Assembly (NCBI RefSeq): GCF_963676815.1
Contig: NZ_OY781365.1
Span: 186,001 to 250,000 of the forward strand
DNA: 64,000 nucleotides
From: an uncultured Draconibacterium sp.
GTDB lineage: Bacteria > Bacteroidota > Bacteroidia > Bacteroidales > Prolixibacteraceae
Reading direction: 5' to 3'
Positions 1 to 9,012 of the stretch are shown in pieces (the first letter of the stretch is position 1; every line of letters starts with the position of its first letter). The translations under genes were made by a program, and so were the position numbers. The notes below the pieces were generated by a model that ran no database searches, was not told the origin of the DNA, and saw nothing but the letters and a program-made list of their open reading frames with translations.

Positions 1-2
1 GT

Positions 3-335
3 ATCGGATTATTCGGCTTGTCGGTTTTTGCCATCGAACGAAAAAGAAAAGAAATTGGCATTCGTAAAGTAAACGGGTCAAAAGTTTCTCAAATTCTGGC
101 TATGCTCAACAAAGACTTCATCAAGTGGGTACTTATTTCGTTTGTAATTGCATCGCCATTGGCATGGTATGTAATGAGTAGCTGGTTGCAAAACTTTGCT
201 TACCAAACCGAGCTTCACTGGTGGATTTTCGCGCTGGCAGGAATTCTTTCCATTGCCATTGCCCTGTTAACTGTTTCGGTACAGAGTTATAAAGCTGCAA
301 CCCGCAATCCTGTTGAGGCATTACGATACGAATAA
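3..335 (+). CDS. FtsX-like ABC transporter permease, C-terminal part (5' truncated by window)
   Basis: This is the last 110 residues of a MacB/FtsX-type permease. The frame is open from base 3, so the gene begins before the window. The segment shows the hallmark cytoplasmic stretch after a membrane helix (ERKRKEIGIRKVNG), then two further hydrophobic helices (about residues 45-62 and 75-95), and ends in the typical NPVEALRYE tail. Bacteroidota carry many such permeases, which with a separate ATPase expel peptides or lipids or act in envelope stress. The substrate is unknown. A strong terminator follows at 359-396, so it closes its transcription unit. Confidence 0.85.
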   Translation: MGLFGLSVFAIERKRKEIGIRKVNGSKVSQILAMLNKDFIKWVLISFVIASPLAWYVMSSWLQNFAYQTELHWWIFALAGILSIAIALLTVSVQSYKAATRNPVEALRYE

Positions 336-358
336 TATTCAACAAAAATTATTCTTTA

Positions 359-396
359 GGGATTTCATAGTACTGCTATGAAATCCCTTTTCTTTT
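359..396 (+). terminator. Rho-independent terminator after the FtsX-like permease
   Basis: A perfect 12-bp inverted repeat (GGGATTTCATAG / CTATGAAATCCC) with a 5-base loop is followed by TTTTCTTTT. It lies 24 bases after the permease stop. Confidence 0.9.
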
Positions 397-539
397 AATG
401 AAAAGTATGCCTGAAGGTTTTGACTAACTGAACATTACACCAACGACACCAAAACTTTTTATAATTAATTATCATCGGATTAATCATTTTGGGCGCTAAA
501 CGGTTATAATTGGGTAGATTTGCTCCACATTTTTTCAGC

Positions 540-2285
540 ATGCGCAAAACGCCAAATAAAAAGACAGACGAAAAACAACGGGGAGGTTTATTTCGGGTGC
601 TTGGTCCCTATAAACTGCTTGTGGCAACTTTAACAGTAATGGCTTTGGCCGGAAGTGGAATTAACCTTTTTATTCCGCGCATTATTGCCCGGGGTATCGA
701 TTCATTTACTGCCGACGAATTTAATGCAACAGCAGTTGTTACCGAATTTATGATTGCGGCATTTGGTATTTTTCTTTTTACATTTTTACAGGGAGTGGTA
801 CAAACACTTGCCGCTGAAAAAGTAGCCAAGGATTTACGCAATAAACTGGCCGACAAAATTTCGCAACAAAGCTATTCTTTTGTTTTAAAGGCCAATCCTT
901 CGAAATTACTGACAAACTTAACCTCGGATATGGATTCGGTAAAAATGTTTGTATCACAGGCTTTCGTCTCCATCGTTTCATCGTTGTTTGTAATTTTCGG
1001 AGTCGCAGTTTTACTTATTTCCATTAACTGGAAACTGGCACTTGCGGTACTCACCATAGTTCCCATTTTATCGGTGGCATTTTACATCGTTTTCAAAAAA
1101 GTAAAAGTGCTGTTTAAGAAGAGCCGCGAAATAATCGATGCCCTCAACCGTGTTATTAACGAAAGTATTTTGGGATCGGCACTCATTCGTGTTTTAAATT
1201 CGCAGCAACCAGAAATTCTGAAGTTTATAGAGAAAAACGTGGAATCGCGTGATTTAGGACTGGCAATCGTACGTTTATTCTCTATTTTGGTACCAATAGT
1301 AACTTTTGTAGCCAATTTTGCCATTGTAATTATTTTAGCACTGGGCGGACATTATGTGGTTTTGGGATCGCTAACGTTGGGTAATTTTGCCGCTTTTAAC
1401 AGCTACGTAATGATGCTGATTTTTCCGATTATGATGATCGGTTTTATGAGCAACATTATTGCCTCGGCAACTGCTTCAAACAACAGAATACAGCAAGTTC
1501 TTGATTCAAAATTACCGGTTGACCGCGGAACCGTAACAACAGCAATTGATGGAAATATCAGGTTAAAAAATGTAAATCTCAGCTACGATAAAAAACCGGT
1601 GCTAAAGGACATTTCATTTGAAATTAAAGCCGGAAGTAAAACAGCCATAATCGGACCAACAGCTGCAGGAAAAAGCCAGTTGCTTTATTTGCTAACCAAC
1701 CTGATTCCGCCTGATTCGGGTGAAATTACTATCGACAACATACAAGCAAAAGATTATACCAGCGAGGTTTTAAACCGGCAGGTTGGCTTTGTTTTTCAGG
1801 ATAACGTAATTTTTAACCTGAGCCTGAAAGAAAACGTGGCTTTTAACGACAATGTTTCGGAGGAAGACATGAACAAAGCAATTGCAACTGCCGAACTGTC
1901 GGAATTTACAAATAGCCTTCCTCAAAAACTCGACACCATTGCTTCCGAGCGTGGAACCAGTTTATCGGGAGGACAAAAACAGCGCATCATGCTGGCCCGC
2001 GCGCTGGCTCTGAATCCAAAAGTATTGCTACTCGACGACTTTACTTCGCGCGTTGACCGCAAAACCGAGGACAAAATCTTGGGCAATATTCAGAAAAACT
2101 ATCCCGATCTGACCTTGGTTTCGGTTACACAAAAAATTGCGCCGGTAAAAGATTTTGACCAGATAATTCTACTAATGGAAGGTGAAATTGTTGCAACAGG
2201 AAAACACAATAACCTGAAAGAACATTCGCCGGAATACATTCAGATTTACAATTCACAAAAAAGCACCAATCATTATGAATTATAA
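540..2285 (+). CDS. ABC exporter half-transporter (subunit with degenerate Walker B)
   Basis: A fused membrane-ATPase half transporter of 581 residues in the MsbA/LmrCD class. Residues about 20-300 hold six hydrophobic helices, followed by the nucleotide-binding domain. Walker A (GPTAAGKS) is near residue 372 and a canonical LSGGQ signature near 475. Walker B reads LLLDD, with Asp where the catalytic Glu belongs, and the switch His is replaced (SVTQK). The next gene has the complementary defects, so the two should form a heterodimer with one active ATP site. The ATG at 540 is preferred over an upstream in-frame TTG at 510. The stop overlaps the next gene by 11 bases, which implies translational coupling. 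The cargo (drug, lipid or peptide) cannot be read from the sequence. Confidence 0.92.
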   Translation: MRKTPNKKTDEKQRGGLFRVLGPYKLLVATLTVMALAGSGINLFIPRIIARGIDSFTADEFNATAVVTEFMIAAFGIFLFTFLQGVVQTLAAEKVAKDLRNKLADKISQQSYSFVLKANPSKLLTNLTSDMDSVKMFVSQAFVSIVSSLFVIFGVAVLLISINWKLALAVLTIVPILSVAFYIVFKKVKVLFKKSREIIDALNRVINESILGSALIRVLNSQQPEILKFIEKNVESRDLGLAIVRLFSILVPIVTFVANFAIVIILALGGHYVVLGSLTLGNFAAFNSYVMMLIFPIMMIGFMSNIIASATASNNRIQQVLDSKLPVDRGTVTTAIDGNIRLKNVNLSYDKKPVLKDISFEIKAGSKTAIIGPTAAGKSQLLYLLTNLIPPDSGEITIDNIQAKDYTSEVLNRQVGFVFQDNVIFNLSLKENVAFNDNVSEEDMNKAIATAELSEFTNSLPQKLDTIASERGTSLSGGQKQRIMLARALALNPKVLLLDDFTSRVDRKTEDKILGNIQKNYPDLTLVSVTQKIAPVKDFDQIILLMEGEIVATGKHNNLKEHSPEYIQIYNSQKSTNHYEL

Positions 2286-4038
2286 TCTGGATAAAAAATC
2301 GGCACAGGGAAAAAAGAAACGCCCATTACTGACTTCGTTAAAAAAACTGGTGGCCATAATTAGCAACGAACGACGTAATCTCACCATTGCTTTTATCGCC
2401 ATTTCGGTAAATGCTGCATTAAGTCTGGCAGGCTCTTATGTAATTGGCTACACAATAGACAACTACGTGCAAAATAAAGATTATCATGGAGTACTTCTTT
2501 TTTCTGGCATTTTGCTAACCATGTATGTAATTGCATTCTTTGTAAACTACGCCCAAATGATAATGATGGGCGGCATTGGCCAACGCATGTTGTATAGTTT
2601 GCGTAATTCGGTATTTAATAAACTACAGGAGCTTCCTTTGGATTTTTTCAACCAGAATAAATCTGGTGATCTGATATCGCGTATTAATAACGATACACAA
2701 AAAGTAAACGAATTCTTTTCGCAATCGCTGATGCGTTTTATTGGCGGCATTATTACAATGACCGGCGCAGGAATTTTGCTTTTGGTCATCAACCTGCCCC
2801 TGGGTTTGGCTGCGCTCTCTCCTGCCCTTTTCCTGTTGATTTTCACTAAAATTATTTCGCCGTGGATACGCCGTAAAAACGAGGCCAGTTTAGAAAGTCT
2901 CGGAAAACTATCGGCAGAAATTCAGGAAAGTCTGGCCAACTTTAAAGTAGTGGTGGCATTTAACCGCCGCGATTATTTTCGTGAGCGTTTTATGAAAGTA
3001 AACCAGGAAAACTACAAACGTTCGGTTTATGCCGGAATTGCCAACAATGTGCTTAATCCGGTTTATACTTTTGCTGCTAATGTGGGTCAACTCATTGTTT
3101 TGGCGCTTGGTATCTATCTTATTATCCAGGGCAATTTCAGCGTTGGTTTGTTGATTAGTTTTATTGCTTACGTAATGAACTTTTACAATCCTTTGCGCCA
3201 GCTGGCCATACTTTGGGCGAACTTTCAGCAAGCACTTGCCGCCTGGGATCGAATCTCGTACCTGCTGTCGCTTGAAAGCAACCTGAATGTTGTAAAAGAA
3301 ACAGAAACACACAAAAGCACATCGCTGGTACATTTTAAAGATGTTTCATTTAGCTATCCAAACGGCAAAGAGGTATTGCACAAAGTTAACTTCAATCTGG
3401 AGCGTGGAAAAACCTATGCTTTTATTGGCCCAACCGGTGGGGGAAAAACAACTACCGCCTCGTTGATTGCACGTTTGTATGATGCCACAAAAGGAACGCT
3501 GCTGCTGGACGGCCGCGATATAAAATCATACGAAGCAAACGAAAGAGCTGCAAAAATTGGCGTAATCCTTCAGGAACCAATCCTGTTTTCGGGCAACGTA
3601 AGAGAAAATATTTTGTATGGAAATGAGGCTTTGAAGGCCATGAGCAACGAAGAATTAGAAAAATCGCTTGAGGAAGCAGGACTGGGAAGTTTATTGCAAC
3701 GATTCGACCGCGGTCTGGAAACCCCCATACAAATGACCGGCGATGGAATAAGCCTTGGTCAAAAACAACTTATCGCTTTTATGCGAGCCATTTTACGCAA
3801 ACCTGAGCTGCTTATTCTTGATGAAGCCACAGCAAATATCGATACCGTTACCGAGCAACAACTGGAAGCGATTATCAGCAATCTGCCCGAATCAACCACT
3901 AAAGTTATCATTGCTCACCGTTTAAATACCATCGAAAATGCGGATGAGATCTTTTTTGTAAACTCTGGCGAAATTACAGCGGCAGGATCTTTCGACGAAG
4001 CACTTAATTTGTTGATGCAGGGAACCATGGAAAGTTAA
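2275..4038 (+). CDS. ABC exporter half-transporter (partner subunit with catalytic Glu)
   Basis: The second half transporter, 587 residues, starts inside the end of its partner. It has a membrane domain over about residues 35-330. Walker A (GPTGGGKTT) lies near residue 385, Walker B LLILDEA with the catalytic Glu near 515, and the switch His in IIAHR near 547. Its signature motif is ISLGQ instead of LSGGQ. In heterodimeric exporters of the LmrCD/TM287-288 type, the competent site combines Walker A/B of one subunit with the LSGGQ of the other. Here that pairs this subunit's Walker motifs with the signature of the upstream gene. It is probably a multidrug or lipid exporter of the inner membrane. 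No terminator is visible before the convergent MATE gene 24 bases away. Confidence 0.92.
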   Translation: MNYNLDKKSAQGKKKRPLLTSLKKLVAIISNERRNLTIAFIAISVNAALSLAGSYVIGYTIDNYVQNKDYHGVLLFSGILLTMYVIAFFVNYAQMIMMGGIGQRMLYSLRNSVFNKLQELPLDFFNQNKSGDLISRINNDTQKVNEFFSQSLMRFIGGIITMTGAGILLLVINLPLGLAALSPALFLLIFTKIISPWIRRKNEASLESLGKLSAEIQESLANFKVVVAFNRRDYFRERFMKVNQENYKRSVYAGIANNVLNPVYTFAANVGQLIVLALGIYLIIQGNFSVGLLISFIAYVMNFYNPLRQLAILWANFQQALAAWDRISYLLSLESNLNVVKETETHKSTSLVHFKDVSFSYPNGKEVLHKVNFNLERGKTYAFIGPTGGGKTTTASLIARLYDATKGTLLLDGRDIKSYEANERAAKIGVILQEPILFSGNVRENILYGNEALKAMSNEELEKSLEEAGLGSLLQRFDRGLETPIQMTGDGISLGQKQLIAFMRAILRKPELLILDEATANIDTVTEQQLEAIISNLPESTTKVIIAHRLNTIENADEIFFVNSGEITAAGSFDEALNLLMQGTMES

Positions 4039-4062
4039 TCCTGATTTTATACAAACACATCT

Positions 4063-5415
4063 TTAAGCAGTGGCAACTTCAACGCGTTTTACCGTTTTAA
4101 ACAGGTAGCGGGCAGCAAAAATACCAACTAAAATATTGGCTAATAAACCGGCCCAAAACACGCCGCTTATTCCGAATAAAACAGAACCCAGCCATGCCAG
4201 TGGCACGTAAATTATTAACATCCTTATCATTGAAAAAACAGTGGATGGCAACGGTTTGTTAATACCGTTAAAACTTGAGGTTGATAACATTAACATTCCT
4301 AGGAAACCATAACTGGCACCAATAATATAGAAATACTTGATGGTAATTTCCACCACCTGAGCATCGGTTGAAAATAATGCAGCAATGGAGTCTCCCAAAA
4401 ACAGCAACACCACAAAAACGGCAGCACCCCAAATCAACGAAAATTTAAACGACAAGGTTAACGCCTGTTTGATACGGTCAAATTTTTGCTTGCTGAAATT
4501 CTGCCCCACAAAAATAATTAATACTGAACCTAGCGCAGCAACAACCATCAGTGCAAACATTTCAACCCTTGACGCAACACCAAAAGCAGCAACAGCTTCT
4601 TTGCCAAAACCAGCCAGAATTTTGGTAATTAATCCTACTGAAATTGGTGTAATCAGCATGGATAGCGAAGCAGGTCCGCCAACATACAACACCTTTTTCC
4701 AGGTAGACAGTGTATTTCTAAGACCGTCAAGCCGGAAGGTCAGCATTTTATTACGTTTGATGAGAATATACAGAATAGCCACCAATCCCATGCTACGCGT
4801 AATTACAGTTGCCCAGGCAGCACCTTTTATTCCCATCTCCGGGAAAGGGCCATATCCAAAAATCATAAACGGATCGAGGATGGCATTTACCACGGCACTA
4901 AAAAGCATAATCATCCCGGGTGTAAACGTGTCGCCGGTTGCCCGAACAATGTTGTTCCCAATCATCGGGATTACCACAAACGGAACACCAAAGTACCAGA
5001 TTGTCATATAATCATCAACGTATTTCAGCACATCGGTTTCAGCACCCAAAGCCGTAAACAAAGGCCGAATCGTAAGTAATCCAATAGTAACAAAAACCAG
5101 TACTACAATTAATCCGAGTACCAATGCTCTGCCCGACATGGCTTTTACTTCGTTTTTATCGGCATGAATAATATTTCGCGAAATAAGTGAGGTCGTTCCA
5201 ATTCCAACCCCCATTGCGACACTGTTCAGAAACATCACTACCGGAAAACTAAAACTCATGGCTGCCAGTTGCTGAACCCCCAATTTCCCTACGAAGTAAG
5301 TATCGATTAAATTAAAGATTACCATCCCAATCAACCCAAGCAACATTGGCCAGGTTAACTGCATTAGGTGCTTTTTTACATCGCCTTCTGTAAGATTTCT
5401 ACTTCGTTTTGTCAT
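4063..5415 (-). CDS. MATE family multidrug efflux transporter
   Basis: A 450-residue inner-membrane protein with about twelve hydrophobic helices arranged as two similar halves. The N-terminal segment (LTWPMLLGLIGMVIFNLIDTYFVG) is typical of the NorM/DinF-like MATE family, which exchanges cationic drugs for Na+ or H+. Length matches the family (about 440-460). It lies 15 bases downstream of a MarR-family gene on the same strand, so the two form a repressor-pump operon. The 20-bp palindrome upstream of the MarR gene is the likely control site. The drug range cannot be inferred. Confidence 0.92.
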   Translation of the reverse strand: MTKRSRNLTEGDVKKHLMQLTWPMLLGLIGMVIFNLIDTYFVGKLGVQQLAAMSFSFPVVMFLNSVAMGVGIGTTSLISRNIIHADKNEVKAMSGRALVLGLIVVLVFVTIGLLTIRPLFTALGAETDVLKYVDDYMTIWYFGVPFVVIPMIGNNIVRATGDTFTPGMIMLFSAVVNAILDPFMIFGYGPFPEMGIKGAAWATVITRSMGLVAILYILIKRNKMLTFRLDGLRNTLSTWKKVLYVGGPASLSMLITPISVGLITKILAGFGKEAVAAFGVASRVEMFALMVVAALGSVLIIFVGQNFSKQKFDRIKQALTLSFKFSLIWGAAVFVVLLFLGDSIAALFSTDAQVVEITIKYFYIIGASYGFLGMLMLSTSSFNGINKPLPSTVFSMIRMLIIYVPLAWLGSVLFGISGVFWAGLLANILVGIFAARYLFKTVKRVEVATA

Positions 5416-5430
5416 ATATTTTTCTTCCTT

Positions 5431-5889
5431 TTACTTTTTTATTTGCTCCAGTTTTTTGCGGGCATTAATCTGCATCCGCTTCAGGTATTGAAATAATTCT
5501 TCCTGTTCATCTTCCGAAAATCCATCTAAAATTGTATCCGTCCAATCGGCAAAAACAGCTGTTAACTGCGGTAAAATTTCTCGTGTTTTATCTGTTAAAC
5601 TGATTTGCATCACACGCGCATCATTATCAGCCGGAGTACGATGGATGTATCCGTTTTGCTCCATCAGTCGAATTTGTGAAGTGATAGAAGATTTATCGAG
5701 ATGCAGGTATTTTGCCAGTTCGTACTGCGAAACTCCTTCGTGGCGAGACACATACATAATAGTTGCAATTTGAGCATGGCCAATCGACAATGCTTTAAAC
5801 TCCGACTGAAAATACCGGTGTGCAGCCTTTGAGAGCTCCCCAATCATCCGGCCTGCAAATCTGCTTTTCTCTTCCGATTTGTTCTTCAT
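5431..5889 (-). CDS. MarR family transcriptional regulator
   Basis: A 152-residue winged-helix regulator. The central region shows the MarR pattern: SQYELAKYLHLDKSSITSQI as the recognition helix-turn-helix, followed by a wing with RTPADNDARVMQISLT and then C-terminal helices for dimerization. The ATG at 5889 is chosen; an upstream TTG at 5904 would add five residues and run towards the palindrome. As the first gene of an operon with the MATE pump, it probably represses itself and the pump until a ligand binds. The ligand is not identifiable. Confidence 0.9.
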   Translation of the reverse strand: MKNKSEEKSRFAGRMIGELSKAAHRYFQSEFKALSIGHAQIATIMYVSRHEGVSQYELAKYLHLDKSSITSQIRLMEQNGYIHRTPADNDARVMQISLTDKTREILPQLTAVFADWTDTILDGFSEDEQEELFQYLKRMQINARKKLEQIKK

Positions 5890-5905
5890 TGTGCAAAAAT
5901 GCAAT

Positions 5906-5925
5906 TTAGTTGGAATTCCAACTAA
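5906..5925. promoter_or_regulatory. Perfect 20-bp palindrome, probable MarR operator
   Basis: TTAGTTGGAATTCCAACTAA is a perfect palindrome 17 bases upstream of the MarR start and about 95 bases upstream of the divergent DUF4159 gene. Its size and position match MarR-family autoregulatory operators. That the MarR protein binds here is inferred. Confidence 0.7.
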
Positions 5926-6021
5926 TTAATTAAAGTGTTAAAGAGTCTTTTTAACATTAACATATCGTTGATGCATTTTTTCATCTCGGAGAGGAATCGT
6001 ATTTTTCGGAAAATTTTAATG

Positions 6022-6675
6022 ATGCGAATTTCATTTCTGTTCCTGTTTATACTATTTACGCTTGCGTCTGCCGCTCAAGGTAGCAGTGTAAAAATTGCTT
6101 TGCTGAAATACAATGGGGGCGGCGACTGGTATTCCGATCCTACTGCTTTGCCTAATCTGATTGAGTTTTGTAACGAAAACCTGAATACCAATATAAATCC
6201 CGAGCCATCGACCATTGAAATTGGCAGCCCCGAGTTGTTCAATTTTCCGTTTGCGCATTTAACCGGACATGGCAACATTATTTTATCAGAAAGCGATGCA
6301 ATGAATTTACGTATTTACCTCGAAGGTGGTGGCTTCTTGCATATCGACGATAATTACGGGTTAGATGAATACATCCGCCGCGAGATGAAAAAGGTTTTCC
6401 CCGATCAGGAATTTGTAGAATTGCCGCCAACGCACGAGATTTTTCATCAGAAATATGATTTTAATGAAGGTATTCCGAAAATACACGAGCATGATAATAA
6501 ACCGCCTCAGGCGTTTGGATTATTTGTTGAAGACCGATTGGTTTGTTTGTACACCTACGAAACCGATTTGGGCGACGGATGGGAAGACACTGACGTACAC
6601 AACGATCCGGAAGACCTGCGCCAAAAAGCATTGAAAATGGGCGCCAATATTATCGACTATGTATTCGGACAATAA
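6022..6675 (+). CDS. DUF4159 domain protein, exported
   Basis: A 217-residue protein with an N-terminal signal peptide (hydrophobic core FLFLFILFTLASA, cleavage before or near AAQG). The rest matches my recollection of DUF4159, a domain with a glutamine-amidotransferase-like fold common in Bacteroidota and Planctomycetes. Recognizable segments are KYNGGGDWY, LTGHGN, YLEGGGFLHIDDNYG and the final GANIIDYV. Biochemical function is unknown. DUF4159 often accompanies MoxR/DUF58 membrane clusters, but none is nearby here. The open frame could start at a GTG at 5935, but the ATG at 6022 (or 6019) places the signal peptide at the N terminus and is preferred. Confidence 0.82.
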   Translation: MRISFLFLFILFTLASAAQGSSVKIALLKYNGGGDWYSDPTALPNLIEFCNENLNTNINPEPSTIEIGSPELFNFPFAHLTGHGNIILSESDAMNLRIYLEGGGFLHIDDNYGLDEYIRREMKKVFPDQEFVELPPTHEIFHQKYDFNEGIPKIHEHDNKPPQAFGLFVEDRLVCLYTYETDLGDGWEDTDVHNDPEDLRQKALKMGANIIDYVFGQ

Positions 6676-6719
6676 TTAGTTTGACAGCTTAGCAATTTTT
6701 CAATTCAACCATTTTAGAA

Positions 6720-7298
6720 ATGAAAGTAATAGCCTTTAACGGAAGCCCGCGACGTAACGGAAATACATCTATTTTAATCGATGAGATGTTTAAAATCTTT
6801 CAGGCCGAGGGAATAGAAACGGAGGTTGTCCGAATTGGCAACAAACCGGTTCATGGTTGCACCGCTTGTGGAAAATGCCGCGAAATTCAGGACCGGAAAT
6901 GCCACATTAAAAACGACCTGCTAAATCTGTGCATCGAAAAAATGATTGAAGCTGACGGCATTATTCTGGGTACGCCCGTTTACTTTGCCGACGTGAGTAC
7001 CGAGATAAAAGCTTTAATGGACGTGGCCGGTTATGTTACACGTGGCAACGGCCATTTGCTAAAACGAAAAGTTGGTGCCGGAGTAATTTCGGTGCGTCGT
7101 GGCGGTGCCTTACCAACTTTCGATACTATAAACCGTTTCTTTTTGATCAACCAGATGATCGTTCCCGGCTCCAGTTACTGGAACTTTGCTTTTGGTAAAA
7201 CACAGGGCGATGTATTGCAGGATGAAGAAGGTATAAACACCATACGAACCCTGGCGGAAAATATGAGTTGGTTGATGAAGAAGATTCAAACTGATTGA
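6720..7298 (+). CDS. Flavodoxin family / NADPH-dependent FMN reductase-like protein
   Basis: A 192-residue flavodoxin-fold protein. The N terminus KVIAFNGSPRRNGNTSIL is the FMN phosphate-binding loop of the iron-sulfur flavoprotein/NADPH-dependent FMN reductase family. A Cys cluster follows (CTACGKC, then C about 10 residues later), as in ISF-type flavoproteins, though the set is short for a full iron-sulfur cluster ligand set. GTPVYFADVS is the second flavin-contact segment. It is cytosolic and likely reduces flavin or quinone-like acceptors. It starts 45 bases after DUF4159 on the same strand and may be co-transcribed. Confidence 0.85.
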   Translation: MKVIAFNGSPRRNGNTSILIDEMFKIFQAEGIETEVVRIGNKPVHGCTACGKCREIQDRKCHIKNDLLNLCIEKMIEADGIILGTPVYFADVSTEIKALMDVAGYVTRGNGHLLKRKVGAGVISVRRGGALPTFDTINRFFLINQMIVPGSSYWNFAFGKTQGDVLQDEEGINTIRTLAENMSWLMKKIQTD

Positions 7299-7380
7299 TG
7301 TGAGATTAATGATTTGGAAATATGAATAATTGCCGATAAGAATATTACCTATTCAGCCTCAATCAATAATCCATACAACT

Positions 7381-8157
7381 TTACTCCTCTTTCTTAGCCT
7401 CCTCCCAAATCTCATCCATTTCGGCAAGGCTCATATCGTGCAGACTTTTTCCCTGCAGCAGCGTTTTACTTTCAAGAAAATTAAAGCGTTTTATAAATTT
7501 TATATTGGTACGTTCCAGTGCCGCTTCCGGGTCGATATCATACAAACGGGCAGCATTTACAACCGCAAACAACAGATCGCCAAATTCAGCTTCCATTTTA
7601 TCTTTATCGGCTTTGTTAATCTCAACGCTTAGCTCGTCAACTTCTTCTTTTACTTTGTCCCAAACCTGCTCTTTGTATTCCCAATCAAAACCAACTCCCC
7701 TAACTTTTTCCTGAATGCGATTGGCTTTTACCAGCGCAGGCATGGCTGCCGGAACTCCTTCCAACACACGCTTATTGCCACCTTTTTCCTTCAGTTTCAA
7801 GGCTTCCCAGTTTTCAGCCACCTTATCAGCCGAGCCATCAACTTCCACATCGCTAAAAATGTGCGGATGACGATAAACCAGTTTTTCATTTATTCCTTCC
7901 AGCACATCGCCAATATCAAAAGCTCCTTTTTCATCTCCTATTTTGGCATAAAAAACAATATGCAATAGTATGTCGCCCAGTTCCTTTTTTATCTCCTGCA
8001 GATCTTTTTTCAAGATAGCATCGCCCAATTCGTAAGTTTCTTCTATCGTTAGTTTGCGCAACGACTCCAGTGTTTGTTTTTTATCCCACGGGCATTTCTC
8101 GCGCAATTCGTCCATTATATCTAATAAGCGTTTAAACTCTTCAACTTTTTTTTGCAT
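7381..8157 (-). CDS. mazG: Nucleoside triphosphate pyrophosphohydrolase MazG
   Basis: A 258-residue all-alpha NTP pyrophosphatase with two MazG repeats. The first (about residues 30-100) has EETYELGDAI followed by KKELGDILLHIVFYAKI, the Mg-binding ExxE...ExxD pattern. The second (about 170-235) has KEEVDELSVEI and EAEFGDLLFAVVN. The linker PHIFSDVEVDGSADKVAENWEALK is highly characteristic. It hydrolyses non-canonical or surplus NTPs to NMP and pyrophosphate in the cytosol and may lower ppGpp precursors. Length matches E. coli MazG (263). It is divergent to the DUF3098 gene, with 63 bases between the starts. Confidence 0.96.
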   Translation of the reverse strand: MQKKVEEFKRLLDIMDELREKCPWDKKQTLESLRKLTIEETYELGDAILKKDLQEIKKELGDILLHIVFYAKIGDEKGAFDIGDVLEGINEKLVYRHPHIFSDVEVDGSADKVAENWEALKLKEKGGNKRVLEGVPAAMPALVKANRIQEKVRGVGFDWEYKEQVWDKVKEEVDELSVEINKADKDKMEAEFGDLLFAVVNAARLYDIDPEAALERTNIKFIKRFNFLESKTLLQGKSLHDMSLAEMDEIWEEAKKEE

Positions 8158-8220
8158 AAATTCTGAACCTTTTATTTTTTGGGTGTATACCCATTGGTAA
8201 AGGTATAATTAAGAATAAAC

Positions 8221-8427
8221 ATGGAAATTTTTAATCGGAAAAAATATCTTCTCCTCGCAATAGTTTTAATCTTATTGATAATTGGCTACGCATTAATGTC
8301 GGGGCCAAAAGCGGTAGAAGGAGAATTTAACAATGCCATTTTTAGTTTTCGCAGAATAACGCTTGCACCAATAGTAATTCTTGCAGCCTATGGATCAATG
8401 ATTTTTCTTATTTTTAAGCGCAAGTGA
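8221..8427 (+). CDS. DUF3098 family small membrane protein
   Basis: A 68-residue protein with two hydrophobic helices (about 9-27 and 48-65) separated by the conserved FNNAIFSFRRITLAPIVIL segment, which is diagnostic of DUF3098, a Bacteroidota-specific inner-membrane family of unknown function. Its stop codon overlaps the GTG start of the following sigma factor by four bases (GTGA), so translation of the sigma factor is probably coupled to it. In other Bacteroidota I recall DUF3098 next to ftsX/uppP; that context is not present here. Confidence 0.82.
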   Translation: MEIFNRKKYLLLAIVLILLIIGYALMSGPKAVEGEFNNAIFSFRRITLAPIVILAAYGSMIFLIFKRK

Positions 8428-9002
8428 TTTTCAGGAAAAAACATATCAATCGGTTAACAGATGAAGAGTTGATGACTGCCGTTAAAAACGGCAATCAGTC
8501 GGCATTTTCCGAGTTGTACGAACGATTTAACCAGCGTTTATACTATTACTTTTATCGAATGCTGGGCAACGACAAAGAATTGGCCAACGATTTTTTGCAG
8601 GATATTTTTCTGAAAATAATTAACAAACCAGAGCTGTTTAAACCCGGATATAAATTTACAAGCTGGATTTTTACGGTAGCACACAACATGTGTAAAAATG
8701 AATACCGCAACCGCGAAGTGCGCAAAATTGTTAGTAAAGATGAAAATCCTGATCAGTTTCTGAGTAATGAAAATTCGTACGAAGAGACGATGAGTAAAGA
8801 AAAACTCATCACTCAATTATTTGCCGAAATTGAAAATCTGGAAGAAGATCAGAAAGCGATTTTGCTACTGAAATACAAAGAGAATTTTAGTCTGAAAGAA
8901 ATATCGGACATACTGGAACTGCCGGTAGGAACGATCAAGTCGCGCCTGTATTATGCACGCACAGCATTAACAAAAAAAATGGCAAACAAAATGCCACTTT
9001 AA
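8424..9002 (+). CDS. RNA polymerase sigma factor, ECF subfamily
   Basis: A 192-residue sigma-70-like factor. Region 2 spans about residues 15-95 (AFSELYERFNQRLYYYFYRMLGN, then DLLQDIFLKI-like DFLQDIFLKI and FTSWIFTVAHNMCKNEYR). Region 4 spans about 135-185 (KENFSLKEISDILELPVGTIKSRLYYA), a helix-turn-helix for the -35 element. The GTG start overlaps the DUF3098 stop. The next gene, 10 bases downstream, encodes a single-span membrane protein in the position of an anti-sigma factor, so this probably forms a membrane-sensing pair. Targets are unknown. Confidence 0.93.
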   Translation: MIFRKKHINRLTDEELMTAVKNGNQSAFSELYERFNQRLYYYFYRMLGNDKELANDFLQDIFLKIINKPELFKPGYKFTSWIFTVAHNMCKNEYRNREVRKIVSKDENPDQFLSNENSYEETMSKEKLITQLFAEIENLEEDQKAILLLKYKENFSLKEISDILELPVGTIKSRLYYARTALTKKMANKMPL

Positions 9003-9012
9003 AGAAAAGAAC

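Noticed and set aside
4385..5011. Long open frame antisense to the MATE gene
   Set aside because: It lies wholly inside a well-supported transporter gene and its product looks like low-complexity shadow sequence.
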